In this document: piece after piece, positions 8,311 to 17,059 of the stretch
Layout of the letters: every line of letters begins with the position of its first letter
Numbering within the stretch: position 1 is the first letter of the stretch
Origin: SIRX01 sp965213905
Lineage (GTDB): Bacteria; Actinomycetota; Rubrobacteria; Rubrobacterales; Rubrobacteraceae
Reading direction: 5' to 3'
Length of the DNA: 64,000 bases
Assembly (NCBI GenBank): GCA_965213905.1
Contig: OZ243922.1
Coordinates: 2,976,001-3,040,000, forward strand
Position numbers and translations under genes: made by a program
Notes under the pieces: generated by a model
Told to the model about the DNA's origin: nothing
The model's input: the letters and a program-made list of their open reading frames with translations, nothing else
The model's database searches: none

Positions 8311-9123
8311 GTGGTGGACGCGCGGACGACAGAATGGAATCACGGGTACTCAGAGGCTAACGGCATCACGGTTCACCACGTCCGCCACGGAGACGGAACT
8401 CCGCTAGTCCTACTGCACGGCTGGCCCGAGTTCTGGTACGCCTACCGCAAAAACATACCCACCCTGGCGGAACAGTTCGACGTCGTCGTGCCCGACCTGC
8501 TGGGCCTGGCCGACGCCCTGGAACTCGAACGCTTCGGCCTCGTGAGTCACGATGTCGGCTCCTTTATCGCCCAGGCGTTTGCCAGGAAGCACCCGGAGAG
8601 ACTCTCCGGCCTGTTCTTCTTCAACTGCGTCTACCCGGGCATCGGCAAGCGCTGGCTGGAACCTGAAACGGTCAAGGAACTCTGGTACCAGTCGTTCAAC
8701 CAGCAGCCGTGGGCCGCGGACCTCGTGGGCAAAGACCGGGACGCGGTCAGAACCTACTTCGGACACTTCCTCGACAACTGGGCATCCAGGCCGGGCTTTT
8801 TCGAAGACGACCTTGAGGCATGGGTTGAGAACTTTATGAAGCCGGGCAACATCCAGGGAGGCTTCAACTGGTACATCGGGATAGACGAGGCGAGGACCGA
8901 AATCTGGCGGCACGGTGCGCCCGAGTTGCCGAAGACAGAGGTTCCGGCGCGCTTTTTTTGGGGCGAGGACGACCCTCTCATCAAGGCCGAGTGGGCAGAC
9001 CGCCTCGGGGACTACTTCTCAGACTACTCCTTCCAGGACGCGCCGGGGGCGGGGCATTTCGTCCACTACAAGACGCCCAAGGCTGCCAACCGCGAGATAG
9101 CCGGGTTTTTCTCCTCTCTGTAA
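8311..9123 (+). CDS. Alpha/beta hydrolase, epoxide-hydrolase-like, internally shortened
   Basis: A 270-residue protein of the epoxide hydrolase/haloalkane dehalogenase type. LLHGWPEFWYAYRK gives the HGxP oxyanion motif, SHDVGS holds the Asp nucleophile, GEDDPLIK the acid region and GAGHFVHY the catalytic His. Between VPDLLG and LADALELERFG the family normally has about 35 more residues (GxGDSxKP and a following helix). That segment is missing with the frame kept, so the active-site entrance is probably changed. The start is GTG 8311 or 8314. Confidence 0.82.
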   Translation: MVDARTTEWNHGYSEANGITVHHVRHGDGTPLVLLHGWPEFWYAYRKNIPTLAEQFDVVVPDLLGLADALELERFGLVSHDVGSFIAQAFARKHPERLSGLFFFNCVYPGIGKRWLEPETVKELWYQSFNQQPWAADLVGKDRDAVRTYFGHFLDNWASRPGFFEDDLEAWVENFMKPGNIQGGFNWYIGIDEARTEIWRHGAPELPKTEVPARFFWGEDDPLIKAEWADRLGDYFSDYSFQDAPGAGHFVHYKTPKAANREIAGFFSSL

Positions 9124-9153
9124 TCCCTTACCGGCGTTGTCGAGTAAGAGACC

Positions 9154-9720
9154 TCACCCGCTGCGAGACCGGCGCTTTCGGTAGGCGCGCATCTTCGCCC
9201 GCGAGCCGCAAATCTCCATGACGCACCAGTTGCCCGAACGGTTCTTGGAGTGGTCGTAGAAGGTCCAGCGGCATTCCTCGTTGGCGCAGGCCTTCAAACT
9301 CTCCCACCTCCCGGTGTGCAGCGCCCAAACCGCCGCGGCAAGTAAGTCCTCTACAAAGCCGTCTACTCTCTCGGAGGACGCTTCAAGCCGAGGCTTTCCC
9401 TCTGGCCCGAAGCCGGGCCGCAGCGCCACTGTATCACAAAGCCCATCCAACTCCGCGGCGGCGCGTCTTGACTCCTCCGAAGTCCCCAGGGTGTGCGAAG
9501 CGAGGACGGCCCGCAGTCTTTCCCGCAGTTCGTGCAGCCGACGCAACTCCTCATCGTTGACAGTGTCGGGCGCGTGGCCTTCCTCCACTAGCCACTGTGC
9601 GGCCTCCCTGGGGTTTTCGAGGAGGTCGTAACCCCGCATCCGGTTCCGGGTATTCACGAACCGCCTCACGAGGTCTAAGGGTTCCGGGGCCGATTTCGTA
9701 TCGCCAGTCTGTTCTCTCAT
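9154..9720 (-). CDS. CGNR zinc-finger transcriptional regulator
   Basis: A 188-residue protein with an N-terminal ABATE-type helical domain (LVRRFVNTRNRM, LRERLRAVLASHT) and a C-terminal CGNR zinc finger. The finger is CANEECRWTFYDHSKNRSGNWC followed by ICGSRAKMRAYRKR. The namesake motif is CGSR instead of CGNR. Members are stress- or detoxification-linked regulators. It is divergent from the MFS exporter gene, and the imperfect inverted repeat at 9803-9829 is a plausible operator, so local regulation of the transporter is inferred. Confidence 0.88.
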   Translation of the reverse strand: MREQTGDTKSAPEPLDLVRRFVNTRNRMRGYDLLENPREAAQWLVEEGHAPDTVNDEELRRLHELRERLRAVLASHTLGTSEESRRAAAELDGLCDTVALRPGFGPEGKPRLEASSERVDGFVEDLLAAAVWALHTGRWESLKACANEECRWTFYDHSKNRSGNWCVMEICGSRAKMRAYRKRRSRSG

Positions 9721-9774
9721 CGTTGACTCAGTTTCCGTTCATCCATCTCACAGACGATGTTACCACTCATCGAG

Positions 9775-9829
9775 TTTGACTGGTTCAACGCTAGAGTGTA
9801 GATTACCGTCATAACTATTTAGACAGTAA
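9775..9829 (+). promoter_or_regulatory. Candidate promoter plus operator for the MFS gene
   Basis: TTTGAC at 9775-9780 and TAGATT at 9799-9804 (18-base spacing) form a possible promoter. An inverted repeat, TTACCGTC at 9803-9810 and GACAGTAA at 9822-9829 (7 of 8 complementary), overlaps its start region. This fits control by the divergent CGNR regulator, which is inference. Confidence 0.4.
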
Positions 9830-9849
9830 CTATAGAATGGAGACTAGAA

Positions 9850-11034
9850 ATGGGAAAGGCAACCCGGCTTGCGTTCGCAGGCCTGTCGGCGATAGCGGTG
9901 GCCTACGGGTTCGCCCGCTACGGCTACGGCCTGTTCGTGCCGTCCTTCAGGGAGGAGTTCGGCCTTTCTACCGAAGCGGTGGGCCTTATCTCAAGCGGCG
10001 CTTACGCTTCGTACCTTCTCGCAATGGTCTCTACGGGGTTCTTGGTGGGCAGGACGGGGCCGAGGTTTCCCGTGGCAGTCGGGCTTGCGTGCGCGGGGGC
10101 CGGGATGTCGTTGATTGCCGCCTCCGGGGGAGTCGCGCTGCTGGCTATGGGTGCAGTGTTGGCGGGGGCGAGTCCGGGTTTCTGCTGGGCGCCTTTCTCG
10201 GATGCCGTAGCCATGGCCGTCGAGAAGGACAAGCGCAACCGGGTACTCTCGGTTATCAGCACTGGGACTACCTTCGGACTCACCGTCGCCGGGCCGGTGG
10301 TGATACTGGCGTCAGGGGCCGGAGACGACTCCGGGTGGCGCTACGCCCTGGCCCTCTTCGCGACGGCGGCTTTCGGGGCGGCGTTGTGGAACTTCAGACT
10401 TCTGCCGAACGCGCCGTATCGGGCAGGCCGTCAGGAAGGCGAGGGAAGTCTGAACGTGGGATGGTTCGTTTGCCGGGATTCAGCGCCGCTTCTAGGACAG
10501 GCTTTCTGCTACGGGCTTGTCGCGGCCTTCTACTACACTTACGCCGTTGACTTGGTGAGGCGGGCGGGATTCTCCGAGCAGTGGGGGCCTGTACTTTGGA
10601 GTCTAGTCGGTGTCGCCGGGGTCACGGGCGTCCTCAGTGGCGATGCAGTCTCGCGCTTCGGCCTCGGGCGCTGTCTCGCGGCTTGCCTGGTGGTACTTGG
10701 GGCGGCAATCGCTGGTCTTGGCTTCTCTTCGGACTCTAGCGCCCTGGTTGTCGCCTGCGCGCTGGCATTCGGGGCCAGCTACATGCCGGTGGCGGCCCTC
10801 CTGGCCCTCTGGAGTGGGCGAGTGTTCCACGAGAGGCCTGCTACCGGTTTCAGCGCTGTGCTGTTCTCTCTCGCGCTTGGTTCCATCGCGGGGCCTGCGG
10901 CGCTAGGGGCGTTGGCGGGGGTCTTTGACCTGCGAACGGCCTTCTGGTGTGCGGCGGCCCTGACGGTATTCAGTGCGGTGCTGGGGCCCGCCCCAGGCAT
11001 GGGAAACGCGAACTCCGACGAACTCGACAGTTAG
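9850..11034 (+). CDS. MFS transporter (YbfB/YjiJ-like)
   Basis: A 394-residue integral membrane protein with about twelve hydrophobic segments. The N-terminus AVAYGFARYGYGLFVPSFRE and the loop VGRTGPRFPVAVG (MFS motif A region) are typical of the YbfB/YjiJ-like MFS group. The second half repeats the six-helix pattern. Small hydrophobic compounds are likely exported, but the substrate cannot be named. It is divergent from the CGNR regulator with a shared candidate operator. Confidence 0.88.
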   Translation: MGKATRLAFAGLSAIAVAYGFARYGYGLFVPSFREEFGLSTEAVGLISSGAYASYLLAMVSTGFLVGRTGPRFPVAVGLACAGAGMSLIAASGGVALLAMGAVLAGASPGFCWAPFSDAVAMAVEKDKRNRVLSVISTGTTFGLTVAGPVVILASGAGDDSGWRYALALFATAAFGAALWNFRLLPNAPYRAGRQEGEGSLNVGWFVCRDSAPLLGQAFCYGLVAAFYYTYAVDLVRRAGFSEQWGPVLWSLVGVAGVTGVLSGDAVSRFGLGRCLAACLVVLGAAIAGLGFSSDSSALVVACALAFGASYMPVAALLALWSGRVFHERPATGFSAVLFSLALGSIAGPAALGALAGVFDLRTAFWCAAALTVFSAVLGPAPGMGNANSDELDS

Positions 11035-11056
11035 GTTATGTATTCCCACCGTTGGT

Positions 11057-12214
11057 ATGGTGTATAGACTTTCTCGAACGGGACTGCATGCACAGCAGCT
11101 TCTCCTTGAAAACGGTTATAAGAGAGAAGGCGACGGGAACATAAACGGCCAGGTCTCAGGAAAGAGTAATGTTCTCGGCGTGCTGGCCGTGGGTCTCGGC
11201 TCATTGGTAGCGGGTACTCTGGCGCAGTTCGCAGGTTTGCCGGCAGCCTGGCTTGTAGCCCCGATGTTCGTCGCGGTCATCGTCGCCCTCGTGATGCCCG
11301 GGAAGCGCCCCGAGGTGCCGGTATGGGCGAGGCTTGTGGCCCAGGCGGTAGTAGGTTGTGTTCTGGCATCGAGTTTCGTGCCCGCCATCGTGGGGGTGGT
11401 GATAAGTGAGTGGCCCGCCGTGGCGCTCGCCCTGGGCGGTACGCTTTCCATGAGTTTACTTGGGGCGTTCTTTTTGTACCGGATAGCGCCCATAGACAAG
11501 AGAACCGCCCGGCTTGGTTCACTGCCCGGCGCGGCTTCGGGGATGCTGGCGATGAGTGATTCTTTGGGTGCCGATGTCCGGCTGGTAGCCATCATGCAGT
11601 ACGGCCGGATAGTGTTAGTGGTCGCCTCCGCGACCGCAATCGCCAGCCTCGGAACCCCATCAGGCGGCACCGCGTCCGCGACGACCTCTGGCGGTTCTGC
11701 GGAGAACCTCCTCCTGGTGCAGGATGCAGGGTACGTCTACCTGCTGACTGGGCTGGTGGCGCTAGTAGGGATGCTGGCAGGGATGCGCCTGCGGGTGCCC
11801 GCCGGAGCCCTGTTAGGGCCGCTGGTGCTGGGTATAGGGCTAGAGGAAGCTGGAGTCGTGCATGTGGCGGTACCTGGCTTCTTATCCACCCTCGCCTTCG
11901 CGCTTATAGGCATCTACGCCGGACTACTGTTCGACAGGGCCTCTTTGAACCACGCTTGGCGGCTGCTTCCCTATATGTTCGTTTCCACGATGATGTTGAT
12001 AGCCGCGTGTGCGGCACTGGGATGGGTCTTCGCCAGCCTAACCGGCACCGACTACCTCACCGCCTACCTGGCTACCACGCCGGGGGCCATAGACTCCGTG
12101 GCGGTCATGGCCGTCGATACCGATGCTGACTCTTCTCTGGTGCTGGCGGTGCAGATGTTGCGCGTCCTGGCGGTTGTTTTGGTCGGTTCCGTACTCGGAC
12201 GCGGACGACTCTAG
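11057..12214 (+). CDS. AbrB-family membrane protein
   Basis: A membrane protein of about 385 residues with two copies of the AbrB/ammonia-monooxygenase-like membrane domain. The first is seen in LPAAWLVAPMFVAVIVALV and SLPGAASGMLAMSDSLGADVRLVAIMQYGRI. The second is seen in LLGPLVLGIGLEEAGVV and YLATTPGAIDSVAVMAVDTDADSSLVLAVQMLRV. About ten hydrophobic segments are seen. The start is uncertain: ATG 11057 is the most internal ATG before the first membrane segment, but no strong ribosome site precedes it. Function in the family is unclear, with regulatory and transport roles both proposed. Confidence 0.82.
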   Translation: MVYRLSRTGLHAQQLLLENGYKREGDGNINGQVSGKSNVLGVLAVGLGSLVAGTLAQFAGLPAAWLVAPMFVAVIVALVMPGKRPEVPVWARLVAQAVVGCVLASSFVPAIVGVVISEWPAVALALGGTLSMSLLGAFFLYRIAPIDKRTARLGSLPGAASGMLAMSDSLGADVRLVAIMQYGRIVLVVASATAIASLGTPSGGTASATTSGGSAENLLLVQDAGYVYLLTGLVALVGMLAGMRLRVPAGALLGPLVLGIGLEEAGVVHVAVPGFLSTLAFALIGIYAGLLFDRASLNHAWRLLPYMFVSTMMLIAACAALGWVFASLTGTDYLTAYLATTPGAIDSVAVMAVDTDADSSLVLAVQMLRVLAVVLVGSVLGRGRL

Positions 12215-12283
12215 CCGCGGGACTTGACCTTGGCCCGAGGTGAAGGTCTACACTACGCCCGAAATGTAGAAGAGGGAGATGTA

Positions 12284-13603
12284 GTGCCGGACGACCGCAA
12301 ACGCTACGAGAAGCGCCGCGAGAAGCTCATGGCCCGCGAGGACGTCTACTCCCTGGACGTGCCCATCTTTCCAGGCCGCGAGGACGGCCCCGCTTTCCCG
12401 CTGACCTACACTGACTCAGGAAATGAGGGAGATAGGCCGACACTCGTGGTCATCCCCGGCGGCCCCGGCTTCGCCTCCGTGCTGCCCTACGCTTACTACC
12501 GTCCCCGCATAGCCCGCGCGGGCTTCCGGGTGATAATGGTCGAACACCGGGGAGTCGGACTATCCCGTCGCGACGCCGAAGGAGATGACCTGCCGGTGGA
12601 GGCGATGTGGTCTGAGTACGCAGCCCGCGATATTCTGGCGGTGCTTGACCACCTCGGGGTGGAGAAGGCGTGGCTGCACGGTACATCCTACGGCGGCTAC
12701 CTGGCGCAACTCATCGGTGTACTCGTCCCCGAGAGGGTGGAGGGCATGTTTCTGGACACCACTATGTTCTCTACCGCTGACGGCGAGGCGCAGAGGGAAC
12801 ACAACAGACGTCTATTCCTACTTGGAGAATCATCCGACACTGCTGCAATAGCGCATCAGGTTCGAGACCTTCTCGACTCCGGCAAGGCCACGGACGAGGA
12901 GATTACCGAAGTAGTCCCACCGGTCTATGAGTTCCTGGGTCCACAGGTACTCGAAAGACTGCTGCACCTCGTCGCGGCCGGACGCAGAACGGAGTGGGAA
13001 TTCCTGCACAGGCAGTTACGGAAGGAACTGGGCGACGAGGCCGACCCGCTGGTCTTTCAGTTCGTCCCCACCGGGACGATATGGTATCGGGAACTTGTGC
13101 CAACAGAGCCCGACGGACTACCCTTCGACACCGCGAGAATGTTCGCCGAGAAGGCTTCTAAATTCCCGCCCTTCGAGGGAGAGTCCTTCACCCCGGAGGA
13201 GGCGCTGCCGGGCTTCTCGTGGCCGGTGGTGCTTTTCTCAGGAGGGCGGGATACGAGGGAGCCCGCGTTCCTACACCGGGAGTTGGCCGCTATGCTGCCC
13301 GAAGCCCTTCACGTGGTTTTCCCTGGGGCGGCCCACGACCTCCTGCGCTTCCGTACCGGAGCCGTGCTGGAGGTAGAGCAAGCCGCCGTTCGGGGAGGGC
13401 TGGACGAGGCCGAACGTGTCGCGGTGGAGGCTGTTACCGACTCCCGTTGGCATCCGCAGCACCTGGTCGCCCGCGCCGCGGAGGGATACCTGGCGGCCGT
13501 CGGGGGCAGTACGCGCCCAGTGGCACGCTGGGTAGCCGCGGCGCTTGCGCTAGCCGCCCTGGCCGCCATCTTTTGGCGGTTGTCGCGGCCCAGGGGAACG
13601 TAG
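12284..13603 (+). CDS. Alpha/beta hydrolase, proline-iminopeptidase-like, with C-terminal anchor
   Basis: A 439-residue serine hydrolase starting at GTG 12284, with AGAGGGAG upstream. The oxyanion segment is VVIPGGPGFAS, the nucleophile elbow HGTSYGGYLAQ, the acid is near FSGGRDTREP and the His in GAAHDLLR, in the order of proline iminopeptidase-type enzymes. The C-terminus has a hydrophobic helix (VAAALALAALAAIFW) followed by Arg residues, which predicts a tail anchor. An in-frame TTG at 12224 overlaps a weak TTGACC box (12224-12229), so the shorter start is preferred. Confidence 0.85.
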   Translation: MPDDRKRYEKRREKLMAREDVYSLDVPIFPGREDGPAFPLTYTDSGNEGDRPTLVVIPGGPGFASVLPYAYYRPRIARAGFRVIMVEHRGVGLSRRDAEGDDLPVEAMWSEYAARDILAVLDHLGVEKAWLHGTSYGGYLAQLIGVLVPERVEGMFLDTTMFSTADGEAQREHNRRLFLLGESSDTAAIAHQVRDLLDSGKATDEEITEVVPPVYEFLGPQVLERLLHLVAAGRRTEWEFLHRQLRKELGDEADPLVFQFVPTGTIWYRELVPTEPDGLPFDTARMFAEKASKFPPFEGESFTPEEALPGFSWPVVLFSGGRDTREPAFLHRELAAMLPEALHVVFPGAAHDLLRFRTGAVLEVEQAAVRGGLDEAERVAVEAVTDSRWHPQHLVARAAEGYLAAVGGSTRPVARWVAAALALAALAAIFWRLSRPRGT

Positions 13604-13695
13604 CGAAACTACAGACGAGTCGCAGTGAGGCCGGTGTCTGGCTGCTATATGCTTTATGCAGAGAGAAGACGGCTCCGTAGGCTAGGAGGCGCAAG

Positions 13696-14025
13696 ATGCT
13701 GGAAGTGATGTTCTCCCGCGTCCGGGAAAACAAGGTTGAGGCGTTGAGGAGTTGGATGGCGGAACTCAACGGCCGGGAGGGCGAGGTGCTTGAGACCTTC
13801 CGCAACGAGGGAACCTGCCATGAGAGGGCGTACTTGGTGGAGGGCTTTGACGGCCCCGTTCTCGTGTACGTTATGGAGGTGGAGAACCCTGAGAATGCAC
13901 GCCGCGCTTACGCGGACTCAGCGTTGCCGGTAGACTGGGAACACCGCCGGGTTATGGACGAGGTTCTATTGGGGGCGGTGGATGTCGAAGAGTTGCTAAA
14001 TCTGAGAGTGCAGCAAGGACGGTAG
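13696..14025 (+). CDS. DUF6176-like small protein
   Basis: A 109-residue protein with AGGAGG before ATG 13696. It reads as a compact alpha/beta dimeric-barrel-like domain: VMFSRVRENKVEALRSWMAE, TCHERAYLVEGFDGPVLVYV and DWEHRRVMDEVL. This pattern matches the DUF6176 family, of unknown function. It stands alone between a hydrolase and a minus-strand cluster of membrane proteins. Confidence 0.8.
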   Translation: MLEVMFSRVRENKVEALRSWMAELNGREGEVLETFRNEGTCHERAYLVEGFDGPVLVYVMEVENPENARRAYADSALPVDWEHRRVMDEVLLGAVDVEELLNLRVQQGR

Positions 14026-14050
14026 CGCAGACTGTGATGTAGCGGGACTT

Positions 14051-14395
14051 CTAGCAGCCACCGCTACCGAAGCCGCCACCTCCGTCGAAACCGCCTCCGC
14101 CGTCAACGCCTCCGCTGTCGCAGCCGGAGGACCCACCGCCGTCGGCGGCACCGTAGTACGCGGTACCAGCCCCGACCCCAGCACCGCCGCCCGACGCGTT
14201 CGCCCGCCGGGCATTCTTTCTCCGGTCGCGGCAGATGAAGAAATACACGATAGGTATGGTGCAGATTCCTACGATAATACCGGGTACGAACCCGACACCG
14301 AAGGCCACCACAAAGCCCAGGATGCCACCGCCTATCGCTGCGACGCCAGCGTCTCCCACCGGGTGCTTGATGGACTTATCTAGCGACGATTCCAT
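14051..14395 (-). CDS. Small membrane protein with Gly-rich tail
   Basis: A 114-residue protein with two predicted membrane segments (about residues 17-37 and 39-54, separated by a Pro) followed by a charged stretch (CRDRRKNARR). The C-terminal tail of about 50 residues is made mostly of Gly, Ser, Ala and Asp and ends in Cys. Gly-rich tails of this sort occur in uncharacterised actinobacterial envelope proteins. It is the distal member of a minus-strand membrane-protein cluster (14051-15420). No function can be named. Confidence 0.65.
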   Translation of the reverse strand: MESSLDKSIKHPVGDAGVAAIGGGILGFVVAFGVGFVPGIIVGICTIPIVYFFICRDRRKNARRANASGGGAGVGAGTAYYGAADGGGSSGCDSGGVDGGGGFDGGGGFGSGGC

Positions 14396-14476
14396 CTTTC
14401 TCTCCCTTCTGCACCAGAATCTTCAGCATACCATCCTAGCGTGAGCCCCGTAGCGTTCGCGTTTCACTGCCAAGGT

Positions 14477-14650
14477 TCAATAGGGTTCCATCGGCAAGAG
14501 AACCCAGAAAAGTAAATACGCCGCCACTCCCGCACCGCTGGTAGCGATGATAAGTCCCGCCATGGCGACCCTCACCAGCCTTGGATCCCAGTCGAAGTAC
14601 GCTGCTATCCTGCCGCACACTCCACCGACTCCCTCGTGTCGGAACCTCAG
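14477..14650 (-). pseudogene. PspC-domain small protein without a standard start codon
   Basis: Directly after the TAG of the upstream gene, the same frame stays open for 57 codons and encodes a clear PspC domain: GVGGVCGRIAAYFDWDPRLV, then a membrane helix (AGLIIATSGAGVAAYLLFWVLLP). PspC proteins are small inner-membrane stress proteins. No ATG, GTG or TTG stands before the conserved GVCG motif; only a CTG adjoins the stop. It is either expressed by CTG initiation or readthrough, or is a gene that lost its N-terminus. The domain is clear, expression is not. Confidence 0.6.
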
Positions 14651-15088
14651 CTAACGCTGTCCGATTGAACCGAAAAGCCCCGCCAGCCCTTGTATCGCTG
14701 CGCACACTACGAAACCTTGTACCGCTGCGCCAACATAAGAAAAATTCCCACCGTCGCCGTTTGCCATAAGAAGACTGCCGAGAGAAGGGTTGAGGAAGGC
14801 CGCCACGACTCCGACTATAATCCAGAGGGGGAGCAACGCGGTCGCACCGATAAGGACTACTCTTCTGGCCCTCGGGAAAGCGCGGATGACTACCACCACT
14901 GCTACCGAGCTCAAGAGTCCGCCTGCCAAAAACAGCAATCCTACGACACCGAAGGAGTTCCCTGTGATAGCAAGGACGGCGAGTCCCATGACCATTACTA
15001 CCAGCAGCGCCACAAGAAAGCGGCTGGCACGGTTTTCGGCGAACTCTCTTCTGGCTTCCGTTGCTAAGTTGCGGATTACATGTGCCAC
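14651..15088 (-). CDS. Integral membrane protein, unknown
   Basis: A 145-residue protein with a short positively charged N-terminus and four hydrophobic segments (about residues 24-43, 47-68, 78-97 and 118-140). No enzymatic motif is visible. It lies upstream of the PspC-like frame, which continues in the same reading frame straight after its stop, so a fusion or readthrough product with PspC is conceivable. The neighbouring small membrane proteins suggest an envelope-stress cluster. Confidence 0.7.
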   Translation of the reverse strand: MAHVIRNLATEARREFAENRASRFLVALLVVMVMGLAVLAITGNSFGVVGLLFLAGGLLSSVAVVVVIRAFPRARRVVLIGATALLPLWIIVGVVAAFLNPSLGSLLMANGDGGNFSYVGAAVQGFVVCAAIQGLAGLFGSIGQR

Positions 15089-15126
15089 GGGATTCGACCT
15101 CTCTACCAGCAGAGTTCCATGCTACG

Positions 15127-15420
15127 TCAGTCGAAGAAAGCGAGGGCTACCACTATAACAACCACGCCAATTGATAAGAGCACGTTCGCGGCGATGTTCA
15201 GCCTCCGGTTCGACCTACCACCATCAACATAGAGGTAGTAGCTACCCGCGCCCAGCGCGGAGAGAACCATCCCGACTGCGAAAATCCATTCCCCATCGAA
15301 CACAGCGTCTAAGAACACTACCAGCAAAAACACCCCGGCGAGTAGCGTCCAGGGTAGGTCTGTCCAGCTTCGTGGACCTCCACCGCCTGGCCTTTGTCCA
15401 CGTTGTCTCCGTGTGCCCAT
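15127..15420 (-). CDS. Small membrane protein, unknown
   Basis: A 97-residue protein with a Gly/Arg-rich N-terminus (MGTRRQRGQRPGGGG) and three hydrophobic segments (about 24-40, 44-62, 75-95). No motif is recognised. It is the first gene of the minus-strand membrane cluster that includes the PspC-like frame. Confidence 0.65.
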   Translation of the reverse strand: MGTRRQRGQRPGGGGPRSWTDLPWTLLAGVFLLVVFLDAVFDGEWIFAVGMVLSALGAGSYYLYVDGGRSNRRLNIAANVLLSIGVVVIVVALAFFD

Positions 15421-15544
15421 ACCGTGCAGGGTAACATAGCCGGCAGGAGCTTCTACTTATACAAACTGCACACAATAACCGTTGTTCCTGGACTACAGTC
15501 GTGATTGGTGTCGAGACAGAATTTGGTGTCAAGGAGGAATGTAG

Positions 15545-15643
15545 CCTAATGCCAACATCTCAATCACCCTCGACATCTATTCGTACGTTATACAGAAGAT
15601 GGGAGACGCGGCTGCGGGGTCGATGGACGAGACGCTGGATTGA
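15545..15643 (+). pseudogene. Relic of a tyrosine integrase C-terminus
   Basis: After an in-frame TAG at 15542-15544, the frame reads ANISITLDIYSYV then MGDAAAGSMDETL and a TGA at 15641-15643. This is the end of a tyrosine recombinase: the block with the catalytic Tyr (TLDIYSYV) followed by the usual C-terminal helix. The rest of the gene is gone. The space 15421-15912 otherwise holds no supportable gene. Confidence 0.65.
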
Positions 15644-15912
15644 GAGGTCCGATAGCCTGCTTTCACGGGTCTTCGGAAGGGAAGCCCTCAAGGCTGATGC
15701 TGAATCTTCGTACATTCCCTCGACAGCTTCCTGCGGCGGGGTCGAAGCCACCCTGTCATACTGAGACCGTCTGCAGTAAGCAGGAGGTTCGCCTTGCCAA
15801 TACAGTCGTCCTGGATACACCGCGCCACCGCCAGTACCGGACGAGAGTACCCGGCCCTGGTGTCGTACTTCCGGCTGTGCGGGTTCGATGAGGGTGTAGG
15901 GAGTCACGCGAG

Positions 15913-16977
15913 GTGAACGGCGGCCTGGTCGTCGTGGGCTACGGGGCCGTCGGAAGGACGGTCTCTACCTTGCTGGCCGAACGCTTACCCGGACGCGTGT
16001 ACGCGGGCGGCAGGAACCTCGGGAAGGCCGAGGCATTCTCGCGGGAGACCGGTGGCCGGGTTCTGCCGCTGGAACTCGACTTGGCAGACCCTTCCGGTTC
16101 CGCCGAAGCCCTCGAAGGTGCTAGTGTGGTGGTCGCCTGCGCGGAACCGCCCGACGCGGCTTTCGCGAGGGAGGTGTTGGGTCGCGGCATCCACTACGTG
16201 GACATCTCCGCCTCGGACGCCTATCTCCGTGAGGTCGAAAAGCTGGACGCGCTTGCAAGAGGGCGCGGGTCGACGGCGGTGTTGAGTGTGGGTCTCTCGC
16301 CGGGCCTGACCAACCTGCTGGCCCGTCACTGCGCTGATGCCCTAGGCGGCGGGGTTGCGAACATCGACGTCTTCGTCCTGCTGGGCCTCGGGGAAGTTCA
16401 TGGCGAGGGTTCCATTCGATGGACGGTCGAAAACCTCGACAAACGCTTCGCGGTTCCCGGTTCGCCCGAGATGGTGGAGAGTTTCACGGACCCCAGAAGA
16501 ACTGTCTTTCCGGGCGGCTACGGGACGCGCGCCGGCTACCGCTTCGACCTAGCCGACCAGCACGTGCTGGCCCGCACGTTGAACTTGGAACAGGTCGCCA
16601 CGAGGCTGTGCTTCGACTTGGCCCCGGCCACGCGCCTGCTGGTGCTGCTGAAGGACGTGGGGGCGCTACGGGTTCTGAGGTACCGCTGGGCGCGGGAGGC
16701 TTTAGTGACGCTTCTCGCCCGGCTGCACCCGGGTACGGACGGCTTCGCGGTCAAGGTAGAGGCGCGCGCCGAGGACGGGCGTAGCTGCCGGGGTTCCGCC
16801 TGGGGCCGGGGCCAGGGGCGCGCCACGGCGGTGGTTGCCGCCCTCGTCGCCCGGAGGCTGCACGAGACGCCCGCCGAACGCGGCGTCTTCCACATCGACC
16901 AGCTTCTGAACCCCTCGGAAGTCTTCGCGGGAGTCGAGGAACACGGGATTTCGATTAACCGGGGTACGTCAATGTAG
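15913..16977 (+). CDS. Saccharopine-dehydrogenase-like NAD(P)-binding protein
   Basis: A 354-residue protein starting at GTG 15913 behind CGAGG. The N-terminus VVVGYGAVGRTVSTLLAERL is a Rossmann GxGxxG dinucleotide fold. Then come ELDLADPSGSAEALEGASVVV, a second conserved block YVDISASDAYLREV and VGLSPGLTNLLARH, as in the saccharopine dehydrogenase/trans-acting enoyl reductase superfamily. It is probably an NAD(P)-dependent oxidoreductase. The substrate is unknown and no pathway neighbours help. Confidence 0.8.
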   Translation: MNGGLVVVGYGAVGRTVSTLLAERLPGRVYAGGRNLGKAEAFSRETGGRVLPLELDLADPSGSAEALEGASVVVACAEPPDAAFAREVLGRGIHYVDISASDAYLREVEKLDALARGRGSTAVLSVGLSPGLTNLLARHCADALGGGVANIDVFVLLGLGEVHGEGSIRWTVENLDKRFAVPGSPEMVESFTDPRRTVFPGGYGTRAGYRFDLADQHVLARTLNLEQVATRLCFDLAPATRLLVLLKDVGALRVLRYRWAREALVTLLARLHPGTDGFAVKVEARAEDGRSCRGSAWGRGQGRATAVVAALVARRLHETPAERGVFHIDQLLNPSEVFAGVEEHGISINRGTSM

Positions 16978-17059
16978 TGACTGGGCTGTGGGGGCTTGCC
17001 GCCGGGTTGAGGATTTGAGGCGAAGGTCTATTTCAGCGGAGTTGATAGCCGCCGAAAGC

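Noticed and set aside
14436..14705. An 89-codon minus-strand frame in this stretch
   Set aside because: It is a different frame of the PspC-encoding DNA; the PspC frame has the recognisable domain.
15501..15764. An 87-codon plus-strand frame
   Set aside because: The integrase-like C-terminus lies in another frame; this one has no family-like sequence.
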